Made by a program: the position numbers and the translations under genes. A stretch of DNA of 64,000 bases. It comes from Paenibacillus pasadenensis. GTDB taxonomy: Bacteria > Bacillota > Bacilli > Paenibacillales > Paenibacillaceae. The notes under the pieces were generated by a model that worked only from the letters and a program-made list of their open reading frames with translations, was not told the origin of the DNA and did not search any database. Below, in pieces: positions 27,194-36,695 of the stretch; positions within the stretch are counted from its first letter, which is position 1, and each line of letters starts with the position of its first letter. The DNA is taken from contig NZ_JAMBOT010000003.1 in NCBI RefSeq assembly GCF_023715725.1, forward strand, positions 452,658 through 516,657. Direction: 5' to 3'.

Positions 27194-29154
27194 TATTCAA
27201 ACAACCCCTCTTCCTCATGAATTTGCTGCAGCACCCGCTTCAGCTTCTCTTCCACTTCCTGTACCGATCCGTCCTGCTGGCAGGCGGCATTCGTCAAATG
27301 CCCGCCTCCGCCCATCCGCTCCATAACGACCTGAACATTCATTTGGCCCAGGGAGCGGGCGCTAATGCCGATCAGACCGTCCTGTCGTTCCCCGATGACA
27401 AAGGAAGCATAAATCCCCGTCATATTAAGCAGCGTGTCGGCCGATTGGGCGATCAACAGCTGCGAATATCGTTTGCCGGGCTCCGTGACCGCAAGCGCGA
27501 TATGACCGTAGAGCACTTCCGCATGTTTGATGATGTCGGCTTTTTTGAGGTATTCCTCCAAATCTTCCTTGAGCATGCGCTGCACCATCGTCGTGTCGGC
27601 GCCGTTGCGCCGTAGATAAGAAGCCGCCTCAAAGGTGCGCGCCCCGGTCCGCATTGCAAAACTTTTGGTATCCACCGTAATGCCCGCAAGCAGAACGGTC
27701 GCTTCCCGAATATCCAGCACGAGCCGGTCATGAATGTACTGAAGCAGCTCCGTCACCAGCTCGCAGGCCGATGAAGCGTACGGCTCCATGTACACGAGCA
27801 CCGTATTGGGAATGAATTCCTCCCCGCGGCGATGATGGTCCACAACGACAATCCGGTTTGTCTGGCTCAAAATGCGCGGTTCCTTCAGCAGAGAGGCTTT
27901 ATGCGTGTCCACGACAACAACGAGCGTTCGTCCGTCTACCATCGCCACGCTCTGCTCCGGTGAGATGAAGCGGCGGAACAGCCGTTCATCCTCCTTGATC
28001 ATCTCCATCATTTTCTGAATCGCCGGGTTGACGCCCTCCAGCACGATAAAAGCGTCCTTGCCCAAATGCTGCGCCATCTTCGCAACGCCGACCGCTGCGC
28101 CGATTGCATCCATATCGGGCATCTTATGCCCGACGATGACAACCTTTTCGCTCTCGCGGATCATATCGCGCAGCGCATGGGCGACGACGCGTGCTCTGAC
28201 CCGCGTCCGTTTTTCGACGGCATTGGACTTGCCCCCGTAAAAGCTGGTGCGCTCGCCGACTTTGACGGCGGCCTGATCGCCGCCGCGGCCAAGCGCCATG
28301 TCCAAGCTAACCTGCGCCCATTGTCCAAGCTCCTGTGTGCTGCTTGCGCCAGCGGCGAAGCCGATGCTCAGCGTCATCGGTATCTTCATGTCGCCGGTCA
28401 TCTCGCGCACTTCATCAAGAATAATAAACTTTGACAGCTCCAGCTGACGCAGCGTCCGCTGATCCGTTATAAGCAAGAAGCGGTCTGAATTCAGCCGCTT
28501 TAAATAGAGATTTTCACGCTGCGACCATTCCGTAATTTCCGATGTGACCCGAGAAAGCAGCGTCGTGCGCTGCTGATCGTCCATCGACTGCGTTACCTCG
28601 TCAAGGTTGTCAATAAACACGATGCCAAGCGCAGGCTTCTCTTCCTCGTACTTTTTGGAAAGCTGCCACATATCGGTAATATCTCGAACGTATAATAACT
28701 TTTCCGCCGGCTTGTAGATCAGCTCGTAAATATCGGCGCCGATGGCGATTTCCAGCTTGCCGGGGCGGTCCTTCACTTGCCCAAGCGCGGGAAAAAGCTC
28801 CAACAGCGGCAGTCCGATGACCGATTCCTGCTCCATCATGTCCGCTACAAACGGATTATGCCATTCCACCACGCGGTCTTCGTTGAACAAAATAATGCCA
28901 AAGGGCAGCTCGTCAATGACTTCGCTGCCGACCTTTTTGATCCGGTAGGACAATGTTCCAAGGTACTTCTTGAGATCGCGCCGGAAAGCCCGCTCCGCCA
29001 AATACGTATACACGCCGCAGCCCGCCGTAAGCACAAGCGCCAGAATACCGAGAAGCAGATTGTATGCCAGCAGCGCAGCGGTCAGAAGCGCCATAGAAAG
29101 CAGCCACCATAAGCTGTGCAGCCCATGCCAGCGCTTAAGAAGCATTTTAGGCAT
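27193..29154 (-). CDS. gdpP: GdpP (YybT) cyclic-di-AMP phosphodiesterase
   Basis: 653 residues. Two N-terminal helices (about 13-52), a PAS domain ([18 protein letters not shown]), a degenerate GGDEF domain lacking the GGDEF signature, and a DHH/DHHA1 phosphodiesterase with [18 protein letters not shown] and VDHHRRGEE as metal motifs; DHHA1 ends in [14 protein letters not shown] GGHLTNAAC. It hydrolyses c-di-AMP to pApA and so sets potassium and osmotic homeostasis, wall tolerance and sporulation signalling. RBS AGGGG precedes the ATG; it is 15 nt downstream of yybS. Confidence 0.96.
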   Translation of the reverse strand: MPKMLLKRWHGLHSLWWLLSMALLTAALLAYNLLLGILALVLTAGCGVYTYLAERAFRRDLKKYLGTLSYRIKKVGSEVIDELPFGIILFNEDRVVEWHNPFVADMMEQESVIGLPLLELFPALGQVKDRPGKLEIAIGADIYELIYKPAEKLLYVRDITDMWQLSKKYEEEKPALGIVFIDNLDEVTQSMDDQQRTTLLSRVTSEITEWSQRENLYLKRLNSDRFLLITDQRTLRQLELSKFIILDEVREMTGDMKIPMTLSIGFAAGASSTQELGQWAQVSLDMALGRGGDQAAVKVGERTSFYGGKSNAVEKRTRVRARVVAHALRDMIRESEKVVIVGHKMPDMDAIGAAVGVAKMAQHLGKDAFIVLEGVNPAIQKMMEMIKEDERLFRRFISPEQSVAMVDGRTLVVVVDTHKASLLKEPRILSQTNRIVVVDHHRRGEEFIPNTVLVYMEPYASSACELVTELLQYIHDRLVLDIREATVLLAGITVDTKSFAMRTGARTFEAASYLRRNGADTTMVQRMLKEDLEEYLKKADIIKHAEVLYGHIALAVTEPGKRYSQLLIAQSADTLLNMTGIYASFVIGERQDGLIGISARSLGQMNVQVVMERMGGGGHLTNAACQQDGSVQEVEEKLKRVLQQIHEEEGLFE

Positions 29155-29169
29155 AATTCACGCCCCTGT

Positions 29170-30072
29170 TCAAGGTTTCTGGAACGACTTGCGAATCGGA
29201 AACGCCGCGTCCAGCACCCCGATCAGACTAAGCGGAGGGAACAGGAGCAGCAGCACTCCGATAATGACCGGCACCCCTTTAGGCCAGCGCTTCTGATGCG
29301 CCAGGAAAAAGAAGAACCCGATGGCCTGCACGGTGAAGACAAACCGAAGCAGCGGCACGAGATTAAACAGAGCCGTCGCCATAAACGAGCCGTCGTTCGC
29401 GGGCACGAACAGCTGGATGACGAGCACGATTAAATAATAGGTTACGAGTATGCGCGGCACCCGCCATTCATGCGCGGGCGGAAGTCCTTTCACCTGAACG
29501 CCTTGGGAAGCGAGCACCTTTCTCGATATATATTGGGCAACCGCCGTAAGCATGAAAGCCGAAAGCAGCAGCGCCTGCGGAATGACCTGAACCGTGGCAT
29601 TCACCAGCTGATCCGTCATCTCCGACGTCCAAAGCTCGCCTGAAACCCCTTGTTCAGCAACCTGATTGGCGGCAGCCCGCAACTGGTCCTGCAGGGCACC
29701 GATAACCGACAGATCAAGCACCACGTCAAAAATAAATAGCTCTAACAGAATAATGCCTACAATACTGATCATTACGGCCGTCATCCGGGCGCGGACCGGT
29801 TTATCCGAACGGTAATAATGTCCCATTACGATAGCGGGCACAAGGAAAAACAAGCCGACGATCAGCGGCGCTGGCCCGACAATAAAATAAGCAATGAGCC
29901 ACACCGGAATCAGATGCGCGGCGAACACTTTTTTGGACAGGGTGGTATAAAGCACCACATAGGGCACCATCAACAAGGTGACGGTCAGTACATTAAGCAG
30001 CGGCACTCCTATGGAGACCAGCAGCAGGAGAGCGGTGACGCTCCACATGATGGATTTCCCACCGGTTTTCAA
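29170..30072 (-). CDS. yybS: YybS-family (DUF2232) membrane protein
   Basis: 300 residues from a TTG start (RBS GAGGTGA). About eight hydrophobic segments in an ECF-S-like fold: three tight N-terminal helices (IMWSVTALLLLVSIGVPLLN onward), a mid-region loop with charged residues, and four C-terminal helices. DUF2232 proteins are always found upstream of gdpP and rplI in Bacillales; their transport substrate is not known. It starts the yybS-gdpP-rplI-dnaB unit. Confidence 0.88.
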   Translation of the reverse strand: MKTGGKSIMWSVTALLLLVSIGVPLLNVLTVTLLMVPYVVLYTTLSKKVFAAHLIPVWLIAYFIVGPAPLIVGLFFLVPAIVMGHYYRSDKPVRARMTAVMISIVGIILLELFIFDVVLDLSVIGALQDQLRAAANQVAEQGVSGELWTSEMTDQLVNATVQVIPQALLLSAFMLTAVAQYISRKVLASQGVQVKGLPPAHEWRVPRILVTYYLIVLVIQLFVPANDGSFMATALFNLVPLLRFVFTVQAIGFFFFLAHQKRWPKGVPVIIGVLLLLFPPLSLIGVLDAAFPIRKSFQKP

Positions 30073-30175
30073 GCCCGTTCACCTCATATCTTCATCGTTC
30101 AGTACCACTCATTATACCACAAAACCTAGTCCTACAAGCGGATTCCCCGCTCGGCCCGCCTTGCTGGAATATAGC

Positions 30176-30211
30176 AAAACCCCCGCAAGCCGCAGGAGCG
30201 GTGCGAGGGTT
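30176..30211 (-). terminator. Terminator of the CBS-pair gene
   Basis: ACCCTCGCA ... TGCGGGGGT stem with an inner CCGC/GCGG helix, ending in TTTTGCT on the minus strand. Confidence 0.75.
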
Positions 30212-30222
30212 AGATTTAACAG

Positions 30223-30660
30223 CTAACGGCTCTCCAGACCAGCGGCAGATTCTTCCTCGCCCCGGAACAAGCCCTTTGCGCAATAATCGATAATATCGCT
30301 GCGGCGCACGATGCCGATGAACCGGTTCATGTCGTCTACAACGGGTACAAAGTTCTGCACCTTTGCCAGAGAAATCAGATCCTCCATGTTGGAGTCGATC
30401 CGCACCGGCTTTAATTGCACGCGCATCGGCACGTCAGCCAGGCTGGCCCGATGTGTCTGATCAAAGCTTAAATTGGCGTTTTTCATGTACCACAGCAGGT
30501 CGCCTTCCGTTACTGTCGCTGCATAGGCGCCGTGCTGATCGAGAATAGGCACCGCCGTATAGCGGTGATGCTCCATCTTCTCCAGTGTCTGGCGCAGCGT
30601 AGCCTCCAAAGTCAACGTAATTACTTCCGCTTTTGGAAGCAGGAAAAAAGCAATGTTCAT
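30223..30660 (-). CDS. CBS-domain-pair protein
   Basis: 145 residues, two CBS motifs (about 8-60 and 78-130). The first holds HRYTAVPILDQHGAYAATV; the second holds VQNFVPVVDDMNRFIGIVRR with the sugar-phosphate-binding IVRRSDI pattern. Such stand-alone Bateman modules bind adenine nucleotides (including c-di-AMP in B. subtilis YkuL/DarB-like proteins) and regulate partners. The overall similarity to CbpB/DarB (YkuL) is good, which makes a c-di-AMP receptor plausible, given gdpP nearby. Translation starts at ATG or at GTG one codon earlier; SD GGAGTAG. Confidence 0.85.
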   Translation of the reverse strand: MNIAFFLLPKAEVITLTLEATLRQTLEKMEHHRYTAVPILDQHGAYAATVTEGDLLWYMKNANLSFDQTHRASLADVPMRVQLKPVRIDSNMEDLISLAKVQNFVPVVDDMNRFIGIVRRSDIIDYCAKGLFRGEEESAAGLESR

Positions 30661-30689
30661 CACGACTACTCCATTCTTTTGAGCAAAAC

Positions 30690-31838
30690 TTATTTCGGTG
30701 CGCGCGCAGAGGATGTAGACACGGAACGGTCTTTGCTGCCGGAATCTGCAGAGCTAATGGAATCCGCCGCGTTGCCGGTATCTGCGGCATCACCGGAATT
30801 AACTGAATTAAGGGAACCGTTATCGGTATTGCTGCCGCTGCCTGTCAGCTCGGCCAGCGTTTTGTTCGGATTCATCCAGTCCTCAATCATCTGATCAATT
30901 CGGGATAAGTCCTGCTCATCCGCATAAAAGTACCAGGCTCCGCTTCGTCCTTTGCCGCCCTCGCCTTTCAGCGTGCGCGTATAAACGAGTCGATTGTCAC
31001 CCTGAAGAACCGCTTTAGCCATTTCAATCATATCGTTTGGCGGGATGTCCGTAGCAAAATTCTCTCCCATAATGCCGACATAATCCGGGATTTTAGCCCA
31101 GGAGGACATGCTGGACGCCTCGTCCATGATCGCCTCGACAAAAGCCTGCTGCCGTCCCGTGCGGCTGATGTCGCCGCCCGCATCCTCGCGGTAACGGACA
31201 AAGTTCAAGGCATCCTTGCCCATATACTTGTCCTGTCCCGCTTTAACAACGAATTTTTCATGGTCTGCGTCATCGTTGACGAGATCCTTTTCAACTGGCA
31301 GCGAAATGCCGCCCATAGCGTCAATCAGATCCCGGAACCCGTTAAAGTTAACCGCTGCATAATAGTCAACCTCGTTGTCGAGCAGGTTCTCCACAGTGTC
31401 TACAGCCATTTTGGCTCCGCCGAACGCGTAAGCATGGGTAATTTTGTCCTCACGGCCTTTGCCGACAATTTCCGTATACGTATCGCGCGGAATCGACACC
31501 ATCAGCATAGCGCCTTCCTTCGGACGTACAATCGTATACATCATCGTATCGGAACGTCCTCGTTCCGCATCACGGGCGTCTACGCCCAGCAGGAGGACAG
31601 AGTAAGGATCGGCTTGCGTGTATTTGACCTGCTCGGCAGTGCGTTTTTTGCTGTCTTCCGTCGGTTTGTAGGATGGCTCAAGCTTGTCTTTGACATCCTC
31701 CGCCAAAAACATGTCAAAACCCCAAAGCGCCAGCGTCGTGCGATTGTAATACCCGGCAGCACCTAGCAGCAGCAGCACGGCCAAAATAGACGCGGTCCAG
31801 GTCCAGACTCGGCGGCCGCGTGTTTTATTTCGCTTCAT
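30690..31838 (-). CDS. LCP (LytR-CpsA-Psr) family cell-wall ligase
   Basis: 382 residues. One N-terminal membrane helix (about 12-33), then the LCP domain: YSVLLLGVDARDAERGRSD with the catalytic Asp/Arg, MVSIPRDTY, KITHAYAFGG, and VNFNGFRDLIDAMGGI. LCP proteins transfer teichoic acid or polysaccharide from undecaprenyl phosphate to peptidoglycan. A tail of 60 residues is low-complexity (Ser, Asn, Asp, Ala) and likely disordered. RBS AAGGAA. It is 27 nt upstream of the CBS gene, so both may share a transcript. Confidence 0.93.
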   Translation of the reverse strand: MKRNKTRGRRVWTWTASILAVLLLLGAAGYYNRTTLALWGFDMFLAEDVKDKLEPSYKPTEDSKKRTAEQVKYTQADPYSVLLLGVDARDAERGRSDTMMYTIVRPKEGAMLMVSIPRDTYTEIVGKGREDKITHAYAFGGAKMAVDTVENLLDNEVDYYAAVNFNGFRDLIDAMGGISLPVEKDLVNDDADHEKFVVKAGQDKYMGKDALNFVRYREDAGGDISRTGRQQAFVEAIMDEASSMSSWAKIPDYVGIMGENFATDIPPNDMIEMAKAVLQGDNRLVYTRTLKGEGGKGRSGAWYFYADEQDLSRIDQMIEDWMNPNKTLAELTGSGSNTDNGSLNSVNSGDAADTGNAADSISSADSGSKDRSVSTSSARAPK

Positions 31839-31943
31839 ATAGGAATAATTCCTTTCTATAGAGCATTTTGAAACTTTAATTAGTGTAGCCTAAGTGTAGA
31901 CGACTATCCTTAAAGAATAGTTACAAAACTCTTAAGAACTTAA

Positions 31944-32714
31944 TTAATTTAAAAAAAGCGTGGCATTGCAGTACCGGCGACTGAACGCATGGAAATACGC
32001 CGCTTGAACGGAAAAAACCGCAATAAGCAGCATATTTCCCAGCATTTCCTTTTCCATTGGCTGAAGTCCGGCTAAGCGGTTCACCTTCCGGCCGGCTGCC
32101 TCCCGAACGCGCAGCTCCAGCGCTTCGCTGTTGTCTACTCCAATCAGCCCCGGACCTGAATCCAGAATTCCGTCGCCGTCCGCATCCATCTCCTCAAACA
32201 GGGCAGAATAGGCGCGATAAAATTCAAGCGGTCCGAGCAGCGGATTGCAGGAGCTGGAGCTATCTTCGGACATGCGAAAAAGACGTTCGAACAGCTTGCG
32301 GATCGATTCAAAGTCCAGGCTGGCCTTCAAGTCGTCGATAATGAACAGAAGGGCCGCTTGTTCGAGGGAGTATTTTTTGCCCGCTTTAGGCGATTCAAAA
32401 AACGGCTTAAAGTCCCTTTTCACCCAATTCTGCATGGCCGTAATGGAAAGGGAAGAAAACTCGATCCGGCCTCCGAGCGCGGCCGCTTCCTGCAGCGACA
32501 CTCCCTTGATGCCTTGCCCTTTAATCAATTTTTCCAGCACCGCCGGCCAATCCGTCGAGAGGAATGCCGGCAGCGCCTTCCCTGAATTGACCTGGTCCCG
32601 ATGCTCCTTCTTCCATGCGTCCTGCACGATTTGAATCGGGCTTGAACCGCTTCTTCCGTTGAGGGACAGGAGCAGATTGGCCATTTGGAACCGGGTCAGC
32701 ACAAAAGATTCCAT
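31944..32714 (-). CDS. DUF1836 protein with an EF-hand-like motif
   Basis: 256 residues. The central part (about 55-150) carries the DUF1836 pattern: SLSITAMQNWVKRDFKPFF, GKKYSLEQAALLFIIDDLK, DFESIRKLFERLF, which is a MerR-like helix-turn-helix region often found in Bacillales regulators. Residues MDADGDGILD (about 186-195) form a calcium-binding-like DxDxDG loop, not usual for this family; the loop is followed by Gly/Pro rather than a full EF-hand. A hydrophobic helix near the end (MLGNMLLIAVFSVQAAYF) suggests membrane or partner contact. RBS AAGGAGG. No operon partner is visible. Confidence 0.7.
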   Translation of the reverse strand: MESFVLTRFQMANLLLSLNGRSGSSPIQIVQDAWKKEHRDQVNSGKALPAFLSTDWPAVLEKLIKGQGIKGVSLQEAAALGGRIEFSSLSITAMQNWVKRDFKPFFESPKAGKKYSLEQAALLFIIDDLKASLDFESIRKLFERLFRMSEDSSSSCNPLLGPLEFYRAYSALFEEMDADGDGILDSGPGLIGVDNSEALELRVREAAGRKVNRLAGLQPMEKEMLGNMLLIAVFSVQAAYFHAFSRRYCNATLFLN

Positions 32715-32951
32715 TGCCGGTTTCCTCCTTTCGAATTGGATTAAGTTCAGATGAACCTATCATAAGTGCCCCTTCCGCGCCTGTAAAGAAGGGCCAGAAG
32801 GAGAAAAAGTCCGATTGATCCGCTCTATACGGCTCTCAATGCCTTATAACGTCCTTCAGAGGCTTTCAAACAGTTGAAGTGCTGCCAACAGGTTCGTTAT
32901 ACTGGTTCATAAGAACTTATTCTAAAAGTTAAAGGATGTCGATGATTTAGA

Positions 32952-34319
32952 ATGGACAGTAGTAGTATATGGTTGAATTTGGGCTTGGTCGCATTGCTGA
33001 TCTTCCTGACCGCCTTCTTCGTCGCAACGGAGTTTGCTATTATCCGCATTCGTCCGAGCCGGGTTAACCAGCTGGTTGTGGAAGGCCGCAGAAACGCGTT
33101 GGCAGTGCAAAGGGTGACAAGCAATTTGGACGGATATCTGTCCGCCTGTCAGCTTGGGATAACGATTACCGCGCTCGGCCTTGGTTGGCTCGGCGAACCG
33201 ACGGTAGAACATATCCTTGAACCGCTTTTTCACCAACTCCATCTTTCCGACAGCCTGGCCAGTCTTCTGTCCTTTCTGATCGCGTTTATTTTGGTCACTT
33301 ATTTGCATGTCGTAATTGGCGAGCTTGCGCCTAAAACATGGGCGATTCAGAAAGCCGAATTCATCAGCTTCCTGGTAGCCAAACCGATTATTTGGTTCTA
33401 CCGCATTATGTACCCATTCATCTGGCTGCTGAACGGCTCCGCCAACGGTCTGGTTCGTATGTTCGGCCTCCGCCCTGTGAGCGAGCATGAAGATGCCCAC
33501 TCGGAGGAAGAAATTCAGATCATCCTGAGCGAGAGTCTGCAAAGCGGCAAGATTAACAATACGGAATATGGCTATGTAAGCCGGATCTTTGCTTTTGACG
33601 AGATGGTTGCACGTGAGATCATGGTTCCGCGCACCGACATGGTGTGCTTGTATACAAACCATACTCGCGACGAGAACTTGGCTGTTATTCAAAAGGAACA
33701 ATACACCCGCTTCCCGGTCGCTACCGAAAGCAAGGATAACATCGTAGGCATGATTAATACGAAGCAATTGTTCCTTACTTATCATGAAGACAAGGAATTC
33801 AGCTTCCGCGATCTAATCCATCCTGTCGTGTCCGTTCCGGAAAGCATCCCGGTTAAACAGCTTCTGAAGCGTATGCAGCAGGAGCGCGTGCACATCGCCA
33901 TCCTCGTTGACGAGTACGGCGGCACGTCCGGCCTTATTACGATTGAAGACATTCTTGAAGAGATCGTCGGCGAGATTCGCGACGAGTTCGACGAGGATGA
34001 GCGCCGCGAGATCGAGAAGCTCGAAGAGAACTGTTACTTGCTCGACGGCAAGGTATCGCTTGATGAGCTCGGCCAGCTGACGAACCATAACTTTGATAAC
34101 GAAGATACCGATACGGTGGGCGGCTGGCTCTACACCCGTCTGCAGTCCCCCAAAACCGGCGTCCGTTACGATCACGAGAATTTGACCTTTATTATCCGCG
34201 AAGCGACCAAAAACCGCATCCGCAAGGTTGAGCTGATCATTCAAACGGAAGAGGAAATGACCGCCTCCCAGGCGCAAGCTCAAGCGCAATCCGAGCTTGA
34301 CGAGGAGCCGACCGCTTAA
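32952..34319 (+). CDS. CNNM/CorC-type (DUF21) transporter protein
   Basis: 455 residues. DUF21/CNNM transmembrane domain with four helices (about 8-30, 60-80, 95-115, 135-158; it includes SNLDGYLSACQLGITITALGLGWLGEP), a CBS pair (about 215-335; IMVPRTDMVCL, HIAILVDEYGGTSGLITIED), and a CorC_HlyC C-terminal domain (350-430; YLLDGKVSLDELGQL, TVGGWLYTRL). Family members export Mg2+ or Co2+ in bacteria and animals. Acidic Gln/Ala-rich tail. It is encoded alone with its own terminator. Confidence 0.93.
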   Translation: MDSSSIWLNLGLVALLIFLTAFFVATEFAIIRIRPSRVNQLVVEGRRNALAVQRVTSNLDGYLSACQLGITITALGLGWLGEPTVEHILEPLFHQLHLSDSLASLLSFLIAFILVTYLHVVIGELAPKTWAIQKAEFISFLVAKPIIWFYRIMYPFIWLLNGSANGLVRMFGLRPVSEHEDAHSEEEIQIILSESLQSGKINNTEYGYVSRIFAFDEMVAREIMVPRTDMVCLYTNHTRDENLAVIQKEQYTRFPVATESKDNIVGMINTKQLFLTYHEDKEFSFRDLIHPVVSVPESIPVKQLLKRMQQERVHIAILVDEYGGTSGLITIEDILEEIVGEIRDEFDEDERREIEKLEENCYLLDGKVSLDELGQLTNHNFDNEDTDTVGGWLYTRLQSPKTGVRYDHENLTFIIREATKNRIRKVELIIQTEEEMTASQAQAQAQSELDEEPTA

Positions 34320-34350
34320 TCGATTTGCACCTGTTGAGCTTTTCATTAAA

Positions 34351-34386
34351 CTGAAAGACCGCTGCGATGGGCGGTCTTTTTTTGTA
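34351..34386 (+). terminator. Terminator of the CNNM gene
   Basis: AAAGACCGC-TGCGATGG-GCGGTCTTT stem followed by TTTTTGT, 31 nt past the stop. Confidence 0.92.
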
Positions 34387-34552
34387 TGCTAAGCCGCTAA
34401 AGCATCGCTGGTAAGTCGAATAAACGTGTCGGACCGCCTTTATAACAACAGGGGGCTGTTAAGCTTCTCCCTGGAATCAAAGTCAAAGTCTCATACCTTT
34501 TTGCCAACGCCACCGCTTGTAACAGTATGCATCAACCGCAGGGCTCGAATCG

Positions 34553-34598
34553 AACGCAAAAAAGCAGCCCCTCCGATTAAGGAAGAGCTGCTCCTGTG
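34553..34598 (-). terminator. Terminator of the rpsF-ssb-rpsR transcript
   Basis: AGCAGCTCTTCC / GGAGGGGCTGCT stem followed by TTTTTTGCG on the minus strand, just past the rpsR stop. Confidence 0.9.
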
Positions 34599-34603
34599 AC
34601 GTC

Positions 34604-34882
34604 CTAGTTGTCCGTCGTATATGGCAGCAGGGCTACTTGGCGAGAGCGTTTGATCGCAATCGTCAGAGCACGCTGGTATTTCGCGCTTGTGCCAGTCACA
34701 CGGCGTGGCAGAATTTTGCCGCGCTCGCTGATGAACTTGCGGAGCAGGTCCGTGTCTTTGTAATCAATGCTCTTGATTTTGTTCACGGTGAAGTAGCAAA
34801 CTTTACGGCGCTTGTTACGGCCGCCTTTGCGGAACTTGCGTTCTGGACGCTCGCCACCGTCTTCTCTTTGCTTGAATCCCAT
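34604..34882 (-). CDS. rpsR: 30S ribosomal protein S18
   Basis: 92 residues, slightly longer than the usual 79 because of a basic, Gly-rich N-terminus (about 20 residues). The core begins [18 protein letters not shown] with the L18 signature, then [17 protein letters not shown] and CAKHQRALTxAIKRSR-like [22 protein letters not shown]. The lone cysteine in KVCYF fits the C+ zinc form. Last of the rpsF-ssb-rpsR cluster, which pairs the S6 and S18 partners around SSB. Confidence 0.98.
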   Translation of the reverse strand: MGFKQREDGGERPERKFRKGGRNKRRKVCYFTVNKIKSIDYKDTDLLRKFISERGKILPRRVTGTSAKYQRALTIAIKRSRQVALLPYTTDN

Positions 34883-34900
34883 AGTTATCCGTCCTTTCTG

Positions 34901-35455
34901 TTAAAATGGCAAATCATCTTCGGAGATGTCGATAGGACGTCCGTCATCCGAGAATGGATCCCGGCTGTTCGAGGAACCTCCACCGCCGCGATTGCCCCCG
35001 TAGGAACCTCCGCCTTGGTTGCCGCCGCTCGACTGGCCGCCGCCACCGTATCCTCCACCGCCATAATTACCGCCGCCGCCTTGGCTGCTGCCGCCTCCGC
35101 CTTGGGAGCCCTCTTCACGCGAACCGCCATCGCGGTTACCGGATTCCAGGAACCGGACGTTGTCGGCAATAATTTCCGTCACGTAGACGCGTTTGCCTTC
35201 ATTGTTGTCGTAGTTCCGTACTTGCATCCGGCCCTCGACCGCTGCTAAACGGCCTTTGCGCAGATAGTTGGCACAGGTTTCAGCGAGCTGTCTCCAGGTG
35301 ACAATCGGAATAAAGTCGGCTTCCCGCTCGCCGGACTGGCTGTTAAATGGCCGGTCTACCGCCAGCGTGAACTGCGTAACCGCAACTCCCGAAGGGGTAT
35401 AGCGAAGCTCTGGATCTTTGGTCAGTCTGCCAATCAGAATGACGCGATTCAACAT
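34901..35455 (-). CDS. ssb: Single-stranded DNA-binding protein SSB
   Basis: 184 residues from the ATG at 35455 (GGAGG RBS; an upstream in-frame ATG is inferior). The OB fold ([20 protein letters not shown] to about 105) is followed by a Gly/Ser-rich disordered linker of about 65 residues with GGG repeats and the acidic tip DISEDDLPF that binds RecO, PriA and other partners. It protects single-stranded DNA at forks. Second gene of the rpsF-ssb-rpsR operon. Confidence 0.98.
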   Translation of the reverse strand: MLNRVILIGRLTKDPELRYTPSGVAVTQFTLAVDRPFNSQSGEREADFIPIVTWRQLAETCANYLRKGRLAAVEGRMQVRNYDNNEGKRVYVTEIIADNVRFLESGNRDGGSREEGSQGGGGSSQGGGGNYGGGGYGGGGQSSGGNQGGGSYGGNRGGGGSSNSRDPFSDDGRPIDISEDDLPF

Positions 35456-35488
35456 CGTACCAACCTCCCAAGTCAACTAAATCTTGGC

Positions 35489-35773
35489 TTAAGCTACGTC
35501 TTTGACGATCAGGAAACGGATAACTTCATCCGTGATCTTGATGACACGATCCAGCTCATTAACCACTTCGGTTGTACCGTTAAAGTGGACAAGAACGTAG
35601 ATTCCGTCACGGATCTTGTTGATCTCATACGCAAGACGGCGTTTGCCGAGAACGTCGGACTTGGATACTTCTCCGCCATTCGCGATGATGCCATTGAATT
35701 TTTCAACGAGAGCTTGAACTGCTTCTTGCTCCGTCTCAGGACGAATGATGTACATCAATTCGTATTTGCGCAC
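35489..35773 (-). CDS. rpsF: 30S ribosomal protein S6
   Basis: 94 residues from a GTG start (RBS GGAGGTGA). It begins MRKYELMYIIRPE and contains LGKRRLAYEINKIRDGIYV and FNGTTEVVNELDRVIKI, the S6 ferredoxin-like fold that pairs with S18 on the 30S platform. It leads the operon with ssb and rpsR. In Bacillus, an S6:S18-binding structure in the leader of this operon gives feedback control; the corresponding leader here has two stem-loops. Confidence 0.98.
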   Translation of the reverse strand: MRKYELMYIIRPETEQEAVQALVEKFNGIIANGGEVSKSDVLGKRRLAYEINKIRDGIYVLVHFNGTTEVVNELDRVIKITDEVIRFLIVKDVA

Positions 35774-35935
35774 TATGATTCACCTCCTCTTGGACTAAGC
35801 GGCCCTTCCCGTCCAGCTGGACGAAAGAGCAAGGAGCGAGGGTTTAACTCGCATACCAATCTACTATATCAGAACAGCTTGTCTGACGCAAGGATAACGC
35901 ATTTCACACGCCGGCTGACGTTATCCTTGCGAATA
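35774..35935 (-). promoter_or_regulatory. Leader region of rpsF with stem-loops
   Basis: A 12-bp perfect stem, GCAAGGATAACG (35888-35899) with CGTTATCCTTGC (35919-35930), and nearer the start codon a GCGAG/CTCGC hairpin and the palindrome CGTCCAGCTGGACG. It could be an S6:S18 autoregulatory leader, but I cannot match the conserved internal loop. Confidence 0.35.
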
Positions 35936-36022
35936 ATTGCCGCTGATGATTCCGGCCTCTGCGGCGAAAAATAAACATCCGGCCCTGTAAGGCCGAATTA
36001 CATGCAGAAGGTGGAGATACGT

Positions 36023-36208
36023 ATGGGCGAACGCACCAAGTTTGAATCCGGCTTTAAAGCCCCCAATGACGGCTGGTACATGGAAGCAGGAGAGGATTCA
36101 TTCCACATGGGCATCTCCAAACCCAAAAAAATCTCCTTGAAAAAGGGACAGCATTTCCCGAAAAACAGCAATCATAACCGCGTATGGGTGAAAATGCCGA
36201 AAGACTAA
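36023..36208 (+). CDS. YjzC-like small protein
   Basis: 61 residues from the ATG at 36023 (MGERTKFESGFKAPNDG; RBS GGTGGAG). The pattern of a conserved KAPNDGxYxE start, PKKISLKKGQHFP and NHNRVWV end resembles the YjzC family of B. subtilis, small basic proteins of unknown function. An earlier in-frame ATG at 36002 lacks an RBS. Not part of an operon that I can see. Confidence 0.8.
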   Translation: MGERTKFESGFKAPNDGWYMEAGEDSFHMGISKPKKISLKKGQHFPKNSNHNRVWVKMPKD

Positions 36209-36671
36209 CGAGCGAATCGGCTCAAAATCGGACGCATAACATTCAGCCGTCCGGCCATACTATCCTTGACGGCGCGACAAGATGAGGGTGTGGTTCCGTT
36301 GGCCGTAAAAAGCGCAAGGACACTGCAAATGACGCCAGTTCACAACATTCACAGAAAAGCGAGGGGTTGTGCCAAAGACAGATGTCTTTAAGGCCTTCAC
36401 CGCAGCAGGCGTAAAAGTCCTCGGACATTTAGCAGCCGGGCGGTGTCCAAACGTGTTCAGTGAGGGAAGTGCAGCTTGATTAATTTTGCAACCCATTAAG
36501 CGCCGTCAGCAGCGCCCAGCCATTAGGCTGGGCGCTTGTTCGTTTAACCGCCTAATTAAATTCGATCCGTTTTGACAGCATGCCTTCCGCCTGCATAAAC
36601 GCTACTGAATACGTTGAATTTCTCGGCTCCGCCCGTGTATCCTTATTTAACGCGCCGCTTACGGCACTTAA
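36209..36671. other. Gene-free stretch with an orphan terminator hairpin
   Basis: About 460 nt between the YjzC-like and GNAT genes. Two minus-strand open frames of 61 and 78 codons overlap each other and lack an RBS. On plus, the frame over 36341-36476 translates to a plausible protein-like stretch (VPKTDVFKAFTAAGVKV) with a stop before it, so a decayed gene or an sRNA ending in the hairpin at 36511-36541 is possible. Confidence 0.35.
36511..36541 (+). terminator. Orphan terminator-like hairpin
   Basis: AGCGCCCAGCC-ATTA-GGCTGGGCGCT (11 bp) followed by TGTTCGTTT. No gene ends directly before it. Confidence 0.65.
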
Positions 36672-36695
36672 ATGGTTAACAAGGAGTGGACTTGT

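Noticed and set aside
36243..36428. 61-residue cysteine-rich minus-strand frame
   Set aside because: No RBS, overlaps another frame, and the composition reads as chance.
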